Source: an uncultured Bacteroidales bacterium (lineage in GTDB: Bacteria; Bacteroidota; Bacteroidia; Bacteroidales; Bacteroidaceae). Taken from it: a stretch of 10,741 nucleotides of DNA. The stretch's first letter is position 1; every line of letters starts with the position of its first letter. This document shows positions 1 to 5,772 of this stretch, piece after piece. The stretch lies in the NCBI GenBank assembly GCA_937901185.1, contig CALCHR010000233.1:1-10741 (forward strand). The letters are read 5' to 3'. The notes beneath the pieces were generated by a model. It was not told the origin of the DNA. It did no database searches and worked only from the letters and a program-made list of their open reading frames with translations. The translations under genes and the position numbers were made by a program.

Positions 1-90
1 ACCTAGTTTTTCCTAGTAGTTACCGAAATTTACCTAGCTTTTACCTAAGAAACGCTGCGAAATGATTATTGATATTCAGATAATTATAAA
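1..90. repeat. CTAG-rich intergenic repeat, copy 1
   Basis: Non-coding stretch with three CTAG tetramers at 3-6, 13-16 and 34-37. The first two are separated by TTTTTC, as in the palindrome of copy 2. It ends in a 44-nt core (47-90) that aligns without gaps to 1561-1604. Both cores begin AAGAAACGC and end TTCAGATAATTATAAA; the middle is diverged. The copy may be cut off by the window edge. Its role is unknown; a dispersed intergenic element is the plain interpretation. Confidence 0.55.
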
Positions 91-194
91 GCGATGCGAA
101 ACTACTATCTTTCCTCCGGCAACAAAGGGTTGTAAAAAAATTGCAACTATTAACTATATTTAACTAATCGGGGGGGTAAAATGGGGGTTATTTG

Positions 195-202
195 TAAATT
201 TG
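195..202 (+). promoter_or_regulatory. Possible Bacteroidetes -7 element upstream of the first gene
   Basis: TAAATTTG matches the Bacteroidetes -7 consensus TAnnTTTG, and would give a leader of about 120 nt before the start at 330. I see no TTG at the expected -33 distance, so this is weak. The surrounding 91-329 contains no gene I can support. It does hold a run of seven G (170-176) and one of five G (183-187). Confidence 0.3.
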
Positions 203-329
203 CGATGTAGGGATTATCTGATTTCAAAAATGGAAAGAATTTGGGACGGGGTTGAAACTGAGAAAAATGATTTCTACAAAAACAAGAATGGAATACAGAC
301 CATTTATTTATAATATAAAAAATAATACT

Positions 330-1391
330 ATGACTATGAAGAAAATTTTAACGATGGCCTTGATGGCTGTATTTTGCGTTGGTATCAGCGCACAGAATCC
401 TCCTCAGAAAGAATGCGAAAAAGAATGTCAGGGTGAGTGCCAAAAGAAAAAGAAAGGTAATAAGAACCGTAAGAAGAAAAAGCCTAAGGTCCAGAAAGTG
501 GCTGTTAAGGCCTCTATTACATTTACTGTCCCCAAGATAGTTGACGATAAAAAAGTAATCAAAGAGCAACAAGAGAAGAACCAGGAAGAAATTATTGTAT
601 CAAAGGCGGCTATCGGTTCGGTTACCTACAAGGGAGAATTCCCCCAAAACCCTCAATATCCAGAACTCTTCTATCAATATCAGAAGAACGAGCAGTATGC
701 AGAAGCTATACAAGTGCTTAAGGAATATATGGCTAAGGTAAACGAGGAACATCTCAAAGACAAAAAGAATCCGGCCGTGACACTTATGGACACTGCACAG
801 CTTGCTCATACTTATCATTGTTTAGCTTATCAAGCACTAACAAATAAAGATAATAAGCTCTTAAAAGAAGCTGTAGATTGCGCAGATAGTCTCTATGCCT
901 ATATTGCGAATAGCAGAAAAGACATTTTGGGAATTCTACAATCAAGAGTCCAAGTTTGTCTATTACTTGATGAAGATGGTTTATCTTTAAGAACAAAAAA
1001 TCGTTGTGAAGATGTTATAGCACGTATAGACTCACTTCGTGTTATAAAGAACAATGAGTTCTTAGAAGTGTCTACAAAGAATAACTTAAACAGCCTGATC
1101 GTAACCTATTACATAAAACATGGAAGCAAAGAAGAGGTAGTTGCTCAAATTATGAAATACGATGATGATTATAACAAGGCACAAGCTCTTCTTACCACAT
1201 TCTCAGAATACAATACTATGGCCTATGAAAAAGATGCCAAGTATTACATTGAGGCGTATTATTATCTTAAAAAATACATAGAGTTTGACCCGAATAACTC
1301 ATATGGATTGGTAAGACAGAATCTTAAAAACATTGAAGGCACCTACAAAGAAAAAGCCGAGGAGCAACAAAAGATATTAGAGGCAAAATAG
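330..1391 (+). CDS. Secreted TPR-like protein with Cys/Lys-rich N-terminus, function unknown
   Basis: The specific function is not recognised. I start at the ATG at 330 (353 aa) because a clear signal peptide follows at once: basic MTMKK, a hydrophobic stretch to about residue 19, and a likely cleavage at GISA|QN (residues 21/22). ATG 336 is equally possible; in-frame upstream starts would put a long polar extension before the signal. F-C at residues 15-16 does not fit a lipobox, so a soluble periplasmic or secreted product is inferred. The mature N-terminus has cysteines at 29, 33 and 37 (KECEKECQGEC), then a Lys/Arg-rich tract at about 39-53. The rest is mainly helical. TPR-like segments lie near 117-133 (FYQYQKNEQYAEAIQVLKEY) and in the last ~60 residues (YYYLKKYIEFDPNN). 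It is a single-gene unit: a strong terminator follows, and diverged repeats lie on both sides. Confidence 0.75.
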   Translation: MTMKKILTMALMAVFCVGISAQNPPQKECEKECQGECQKKKKGNKNRKKKKPKVQKVAVKASITFTVPKIVDDKKVIKEQQEKNQEEIIVSKAAIGSVTYKGEFPQNPQYPELFYQYQKNEQYAEAIQVLKEYMAKVNEEHLKDKKNPAVTLMDTAQLAHTYHCLAYQALTNKDNKLLKEAVDCADSLYAYIANSRKDILGILQSRVQVCLLLDEDGLSLRTKNRCEDVIARIDSLRVIKNNEFLEVSTKNNLNSLIVTYYIKHGSKEEVVAQIMKYDDDYNKAQALLTTFSEYNTMAYEKDAKYYIEAYYYLKKYIEFDPNNSYGLVRQNLKNIEGTYKEKAEEQQKILEAK

Positions 1392-1458
1392 CTTCTATAC
1401 TTATTACTTCTGAAACGACAACTATAGAGTTGAAAGACACCCTTACGTTTCAACATAG

Positions 1459-1487
1459 AGCAGCTGCAATTTGCAGCTGCTTTTTTA
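1459..1487 (+). terminator. Rho-independent terminator of the TPR-like gene
   Basis: Perfect stem GCAGCTGC (1460-1467) / GCAGCTGC (1473-1480) around loop AATTT, extended by an A-T pair (1459/1481) and followed by TTTTTT. It lies about 70 nt after the stop at 1391. Confidence 0.85.
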
Positions 1488-1489
1488 GT

Positions 1490-1604
1490 AGCTTTCTAGG
1501 AAATCTTAGTAAAGGCCTAGGTAAAACTAGAAGTTTACTAGTTTTTCCTAGTAAACTCCGAAGAAACGCCCCAAAATCAGCCTTGATTTTCAGATAATTA
1601 TAAA
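1490..1604. repeat. CTAG-rich palindromic intergenic repeat, copy 2
   Basis: Five CTAG tetramers occur between 1496 and 1551. The centre is a perfect 10-bp inverted repeat, AGTTTACTAG (1532-1541) and CTAGTAAACT (1548-1557), with loop TTTTTC. It is followed at 1561-1604 by the 44-nt core shared with 47-90 in the same orientation. CTAG is generally rare in bacterial genomes, so this clustering is unlikely to be background. No coding potential. Confidence 0.65.
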
Positions 1605-1818
1605 CAAAAAGTTTGATAGAGGTATTGCCCGTAGAGAGCGTATAGGTTTATCTAAGAGATGGGTTGAGAAAAGTTTTTAGTAAGGTTTGTGAAAACTTTT
1701 ATGCCGGACGATAAAACTTTAATAAGGTTCAAGAAAAAAATCGAGCCATTCAAATATGAAAAACTAAGGCCGGTGGAGAACCTGGATAAGAAAAATTAAG
1801 TGGGGCTTGCAAGAAACG
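1605..1818. other. Intergenic region without recognisable gene
   Basis: Lies between repeat copy 2 and the pfp terminator, with converging genes on each side. I see no convincing ORF, tRNA or known ncRNA. AAAACTTT-like words recur (around 1670-1720), but no strong hairpin or promoter stands out. Confidence 0.5.
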
Positions 1819-1856
1819 AAAAAATATGTGCCGACGATAGTATCATCGGCACATAT
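1819..1856 (-). terminator. Terminator of pfp (minus strand)
   Basis: Arms 1824-1839 and 1841-1856 (ATATGTGCCGA.GATA) form a stem of about 15 of 16 pairs with one mismatch/wobble. Read on the minus strand it is followed by TTTTTT (complement of 1819-1824). It begins about 27 nt after the pfp stop. Confidence 0.8.
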
Positions 1857-1882
1857 TATAATTTACAAAGTGGACAAGGAGA

Positions 1883-3523
1883 TTACTTGCCTTGTTCCAA
1901 CTTAAGGGTCATTGTACATTGGTCGCATACTTCAGTAGGACCAAAATACTGAATAGGACCGGGATATACAAAGGCTGTCTTTTCGGCCCATTCTTCTCTG
2001 TGAGCTGCAAATTCCTTGAAAGGTGCTCCGTCGAGACGAACGAGGGCCTTCTTGATTACAGGCTTCATTTCTCCGTGACGACGCTCCATGTTCATCATCA
2101 TTGTGATGGGCACACCACCGGCAACCCACTGTTCTGCGGGAGCAGTTGTGTTCTTCACGATGGCCATGTATCCGGTCTTGCCGTTTGCTACAAGCTGAGC
2201 GGCGCTTGTACCAAGAGCGTAGCAATAGTCTGCATCATAGTTTGAAGGAGCAGCGCAACGTCCTTCGTAGCCGAAGAAGTGGTGTTGTGCAGCAAATTTG
2301 CCATTGAATTTACCTTCTGCCTTCCATTCCTGCAACTTGTTGGCTACCATTTCAGAAAGAAGTTTCTCAGTTTCGATAAGAGAAACCTGTACATTTCCGT
2401 GGGGGTCGCGGTCAAGCGTCAATTGCTTAGCCACAACTTCGGGAAGAGATTTGTAGATAGCTGCATTTTCCTCAGAGAGCTTATTCAAAACATAAGCACG
2501 CAATTCGCTTACGGCAACAGCCTTAGCTTCGGGCTGTGCAAGAAGGTCGTTCAACTCAGCGATAAGTTTCTTGAAAGCAGGAATGAACTCAATGAGTCCT
2601 TCAGGAATCAAAACTGTACCGAAGTTGTTACCATTGGCAGCACGCTTAGCTACTACTGAAGCAATGTAAGTAACAACATCGTCGAGAGTTTGGTTTTTCT
2701 CTTCCACCTCTTCAGAAACGATACATACATTGGGCTGACACTGAAGAGCGCATTCGAGAGCGATGTGGCTGGCAGAGCGGCCCATCAACTTGATAAAGTG
2801 CCAATATTTACGAGCAGAGTTGGCATCGCGCTGGATGTTACCAATAACTTCTGCATAAGTTTTACAAGCTGTGTCAAAACCGAAGCTGGTTTCAATCTGC
2901 TCATTCTTCAAGTCACCATCAATGGTCTTCGGGCATCCGATAACTTGAACATCATATTTCTTTGCAGCATAATATTCGGCAAGTACACAAGCATTTGTGT
3001 TAGAGTCATCACCACCAATAATAACAATGGCGTTGATACCCAACTCACGGATAATCTTCAAGCCGCTTTCAAACTGCTCAGTAGTTTCCAACTTGGTACG
3101 ACCGGAACCAATCATATCAAAACCACCGGTGTTACGGTATTCATCAATGATGGCATCTGTCAGTTCAATGTACTTATGATCAACCAAGCCACCGGGGCCC
3201 ATCAAGAAACCATACAACTTGCTATTGGGATTCTGACGCTTCAAGCCATCATAAAGACCACAAATAACATTGTGTCCACCAGGAGCTTGTCCACCGGAAA
3301 GAATGATACCGATGTTCAATGGCTTGTATTCTTTCACCTCAGCAGAGGGAACAAATTCCACCAAAGGCATACCATAAGTGTTGGGGAAGAGTTTTTTGAT
3401 TTCTTCCTGGTCGCCAACACTCTGAGTGGGCTCACCTTCTTTAATACTTACATTTCCGCGCAAGCCCATAGGAAGTTTGGGAGAATAGGCCGCACGCGCA
3501 ATTTGCAATGCACTTTTTTCCAT
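1883..3523 (-). CDS. pfp: Pyrophosphate-dependent 6-phosphofructokinase (PFP)
   Basis: Catalyses the reversible phosphorylation of fructose 6-phosphate to fructose 1,6-bisphosphate with PPi in place of ATP, in cytosolic glycolysis/gluconeogenesis. At 546 aa it has the long PFP-type length, not that of the ~320-aa ATP-PFK. Visible motifs are: the phosphate-binding loop SGGQAPGG (about 76-83); GGDDSNT (170-176), where the second Asp is the residue tied to PPi rather than ATP use; the catalytic PKTIDGDLKN (198-207); MGRSASH (247-253); a later GYEGRC; and the C-terminal Cys pair EVCDQC. The ATG at 3521-3523 is the natural start. There is no strong Shine-Dalgarno, only an A/T-rich leader, as is usual in Bacteroidetes. 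It has its own promoter-like sequence upstream and a hairpin on each side, so it is probably monocistronic. Confidence 0.95.
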   Translation of the reverse strand: MEKSALQIARAAYSPKLPMGLRGNVSIKEGEPTQSVGDQEEIKKLFPNTYGMPLVEFVPSAEVKEYKPLNIGIILSGGQAPGGHNVICGLYDGLKRQNPNSKLYGFLMGPGGLVDHKYIELTDAIIDEYRNTGGFDMIGSGRTKLETTEQFESGLKIIRELGINAIVIIGGDDSNTNACVLAEYYAAKKYDVQVIGCPKTIDGDLKNEQIETSFGFDTACKTYAEVIGNIQRDANSARKYWHFIKLMGRSASHIALECALQCQPNVCIVSEEVEEKNQTLDDVVTYIASVVAKRAANGNNFGTVLIPEGLIEFIPAFKKLIAELNDLLAQPEAKAVAVSELRAYVLNKLSEENAAIYKSLPEVVAKQLTLDRDPHGNVQVSLIETEKLLSEMVANKLQEWKAEGKFNGKFAAQHHFFGYEGRCAAPSNYDADYCYALGTSAAQLVANGKTGYMAIVKNTTAPAEQWVAGGVPITMMMNMERRHGEMKPVIKKALVRLDGAPFKEFAAHREEWAEKTAFVYPGPIQYFGPTEVCDQCTMTLKLEQGK

Positions 3524-3558
3524 ATTTACAAATGTTAGTTGAATGTTAAAATGTTTGG

Positions 3559-3590
3559 CAAATTTACTCTAATTCTTTGAATTAGCAAAA
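3559..3590 (-). promoter_or_regulatory. Bacteroidetes-type promoter of pfp
   Basis: On the minus strand, TTTTG (3586-3590) is followed 19 nt later by TAAATTTG (3559-3566), an exact match to the TTG...TAnnTTTG consensus of Bacteroidetes. The predicted transcript starts near 3552, leaving a leader of about 30 nt. Confidence 0.7.
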
Positions 3591-3600
3591 TCTAAATATT

Positions 3601-3654
3601 ACAATAAAACCATGCCAATGACTATTCTATAGGAATTATTCATTGGCATGGTTT
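3601..3654 (-). terminator. Terminator of gdhA (minus strand)
   Basis: Perfect 15-nt inverted repeat AAACCATGCCAATGA (3607-3621) with TCATTGGCATGGTTT (3640-3654), loop 18 nt. On the minus strand it is followed by TTTTATTGT. It lies 20 nt after the gdhA stop and just upstream of the pfp promoter. Confidence 0.85.
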
Positions 3655-3674
3655 ATATAAAAGGAGATTGTAGA

Positions 3675-5009
3675 TTATACAATACCCTGAGCCATCATTG
3701 CTTTTGCGACTTTCATAAAGCCGGCAATGTTAGCACCTTTGACATAATTGACATATCCCTCCGGAGTGCGGCCATAGCGCAAGCATTGATTGTGTACATC
3801 TGACATAATCTGGTGCAAACGCTCGTCCACTTCTTCAGCAGTCCAGGATATATGCATTGCATTTTGGGTCATTTCAAGTCCGGAAGTTGCCACACCACCG
3901 GAGTTCACAGCTTTACCGGGAGCAAAGAGAGTTTTCTGCTCAACAAAGTAGTCAACAGCTTCTGCTGTGCAACCCATATTGCTGACTTCGGCCACACACT
4001 GCACTCCATTGGCTACCAACATACGAGCATCTTCTTCGTTTAGCTCATTTTGAGTGGCGCAAGGCAAAGCAATATCAACCTTTACTTCCCAAGGTTTGCG
4101 ACCGGGGAAGAATTCCACGCCATATTTATGAGCATAAGGTTCTACAATGTCTTCACCAGAAAGACGCAACTCTAACATATAATCTATCTTCTCGCCGGAA
4201 ATACCGTTGGGGTCATAAATATATCCATCAGGTCCAGAGAGCGTTACTACCTTCGCTCCCATCTCTGTAGCTTTCTTAACTGCGCCCCAAGCTACATTTC
4301 CAAAACCTGAGACTGCCACAGTTTTTCCCTTGATATCTTTACCATGCTCCGTCAGCATTTTGTCAACAAAATACAATGCTCCGAAACCAGTTGCCTCCGG
4401 ACGTAAAATAGAGCCTCCAAACTCCATACCTTTTCCTGTAAAGGTTCCGGTATGTTCTCTGGCTAACTTTTTATACATTCCATACATATAGGCAACTTCG
4501 CGACCGCCAACACCAATATCACCAGCAGGTACATCCTGGTCCGGACCTAAGTTTCTCCACAATTCCAATATAAATGATTGACAGAAACGCATAATTTCTG
4601 CATCACTGCGTCCTCGCGGAGCAAAATCAGAACCGCCTTTCGCACCACCCATAGGCAGAGTGGTTAAAGCATTTTTGAAAGTCTGCTCAAATCCTAAAAA
4701 TTTCAAGATACTAAGATTTACAGACGGGTGAAACCTTATGCCTCCTTTATAAGGACCTATTGCATTATTAAACTGTACACGATAACCAATATTCACATGA
4801 ACATCTCCTTGGTCGTCAACCCAAGGTACTCTAAAAGTAAATATGCGATCTGGCTCCACCAAACGCTCTATCAATTTTACTTTTTCAAATTCCGGATGTT
4901 CATTGTAGACATCTTCAATAGAAAGTAAAACTTCACGCACTGCTTGGAGATATTCTTTTTCTCCCGGGTGCTTAGCCTCTAATACAGATAGTAATTGCTC
5001 TGTTTTCAT
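3675..5009 (-). CDS. gdhA: Glutamate dehydrogenase, hexameric class I
   Basis: Interconverts 2-oxoglutarate plus ammonium and L-glutamate with NAD(P)H, in the cytosol. I choose the ATG at 5007-5009 (444 aa, MKTEQLLSV), the typical family length; the frame also permits a TTG three codons upstream. Motifs: GPYKGG (Lys88, substrate side), the catalytic loop PMGGAKGG with Lys124, PAGDIGVGGR with Asp164, the GKGMEFGGS segment before the coenzyme domain, the Rossmann loop SGFGNVA (234-240), and APGKAVNSGGVATSGLEMTQ near the end. Past the Rossmann loop it reads LSGPDG where many class I enzymes have S-D-S. This is a possible coenzyme-preference difference, but I cannot assign NADPH or NADH from this alone. 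It has its own promoter and terminator, so probably monocistronic. Confidence 0.95.
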   Translation of the reverse strand: MKTEQLLSVLEAKHPGEKEYLQAVREVLLSIEDVYNEHPEFEKVKLIERLVEPDRIFTFRVPWVDDQGDVHVNIGYRVQFNNAIGPYKGGIRFHPSVNLSILKFLGFEQTFKNALTTLPMGGAKGGSDFAPRGRSDAEIMRFCQSFILELWRNLGPDQDVPAGDIGVGGREVAYMYGMYKKLAREHTGTFTGKGMEFGGSILRPEATGFGALYFVDKMLTEHGKDIKGKTVAVSGFGNVAWGAVKKATEMGAKVVTLSGPDGYIYDPNGISGEKIDYMLELRLSGEDIVEPYAHKYGVEFFPGRKPWEVKVDIALPCATQNELNEEDARMLVANGVQCVAEVSNMGCTAEAVDYFVEQKTLFAPGKAVNSGGVATSGLEMTQNAMHISWTAEEVDERLHQIMSDVHNQCLRYGRTPEGYVNYVKGANIAGFMKVAKAMMAQGIV

Positions 5010-5044
5010 ATCTCTCAAAATTAAGGTTAATAAGAATAACTGTT

Positions 5045-5075
5045 CAAATGTAAAGAAAAAGATAGTTCATACCAA
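5045..5075 (-). promoter_or_regulatory. Bacteroidetes-type promoter of gdhA
   Basis: On the minus strand, TTG (5073-5075) is followed after 20 nt by TACATTTG (5045-5052), matching TTG...TAnnTTTG. The -33 element lies inside the hairpin proposed as the ferritin terminator. Confidence 0.65.
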
Positions 5076-5119
5076 GATTTTTTTGTTATATTTTTCAAAA
5101 ATCTGCAATCTGAACTATC
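5056..5119 (-). terminator. Nested hairpin after ferritin, likely terminator
   Basis: Outer arms GATAGTTCA (5061-5069) / TGAACTATC (5111-5119) are perfect. Inner arms AGATTTTT (5075-5082) / AAAAATCT (5097-5104) are also perfect. On the minus strand the structure is followed by TTTTT (5060-5056). It starts 43 nt after the ferritin stop and physically overlaps the gdhA promoter. Confidence 0.6.
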
Positions 5120-5162
5120 ATTCTCTTACAATATGCAATTTAAGTATCTTCAAACTAACACC

Positions 5163-5645
5163 CTATTGCCTTGCGCCATACTGTTGGTCCAGATTAAAGA
5201 TAGCAGTATTACCCATTTTCTTAATACGATCGACAATACCGGAAGCTGTTGCCTCTTCTTCTACTTGTTCACGCACAAATGTCCACAAGAAATCTTGTGT
5301 AGCCTTATCGCGTTCAGCAGAAGCTAAATCAACCAATGCATCTATCATTCTGGAAACCTTGCATTCATGTTCGTACACATGTTCAAAAGCTGCCAATGGG
5401 CATTCCCAACTTTGAGGTACACTGCCTATTTCTCCTACCTTAGCAATGCCTCCGCGTTTAATAATATAGTCTGCCATAGTATAGGCATGCTCCATTTCTT
5501 CATTTGATTGCTTCTTCATCCAATTGGCAAACCCATTAAATCCCTCTTTGTCAAAATAGAAAGCCATTGACAAATAAAGATGAGCACTCCAAATCTCTGC
5601 TACAATCTGTTCATTGATTGCATCTTGTAATTTCTGTGAGATCAT
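5163..5645 (-). CDS. ftnA: Bacterial non-heme ferritin
   Basis: Iron-storage protein expected to form a 24-subunit shell that oxidises Fe(II) at a di-iron centre and stores Fe(III) mineral in the cytosol. The 160-aa protein has the full four-helix ferritin pattern. Its ferroxidase residues fall at the same numbers as in E. coli FtnA: Glu17, Tyr24, Glu50, His53, Glu94, Gln127 and Glu130 (seen in VAEIWSAHLYLS, SNEEMEHAY, YEHECK, REQVEEE). There is no heme-binding bacterioferritin Met at the usual place (Trp42-Met43 lies elsewhere), so I call ferritin rather than Bfr. ATG at 5643-5645. A large inverted repeat lies just upstream, and on the minus strand a -7-like TATCTTTG (5706-5713) without a clear -33 partner. 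Confidence 0.95.
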   Translation of the reverse strand: MISQKLQDAINEQIVAEIWSAHLYLSMAFYFDKEGFNGFANWMKKQSNEEMEHAYTMADYIIKRGGIAKVGEIGSVPQSWECPLAAFEHVYEHECKVSRMIDALVDLASAERDKATQDFLWTFVREQVEEEATASGIVDRIKKMGNTAIFNLDQQYGARQ

Positions 5646-5660
5646 AACAATAACTCTTTG

Positions 5661-5710
5661 AAAATAAAACTTTGCAATAGATACCCACTCTTCAGATATC
5701 TATTGCAAAG
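5661..5710 (-). terminator. 14-bp inverted repeat between peptidase and ferritin, likely terminator
   Basis: Perfect arms CTTTGCAATAGATA (5670-5683 on plus) and TATCTATTGCAAAG (5697-5710), spacer 13 nt. On the minus strand it is followed by TTTTATTTT, which makes it a plausible terminator for the peptidase operon whose stop is 62 nt upstream. It ends only 15 nt before the ferritin start codon, so it could equally act in the ferritin leader. Confidence 0.65.
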
Positions 5711-5772
5711 ATATAAATTCAAATATAAGAATACCAGAATTCTAAATATATTTCTGATATTTTAGAAACTTT

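Noticed and set aside
252..329. Longer form of the first gene starting at TTG 252 or intermediate ATGs
   Set aside because: It would place ~26 polar residues before a clear signal peptide; ATG 330 or 336 is more natural.
1605..1818. Possible small RNA gene in the intergenic gap
   Set aside because: No promoter-plus-terminator pair and no recognisable RNA family; the only strong hairpin is the pfp terminator at 1824-1856.
2690..3538. 282-codon open frame on the plus strand
   Set aside because: It lies entirely antisense to pfp, which has full catalytic motifs; the translated product resembles no family I know and is a codon-bias shadow.
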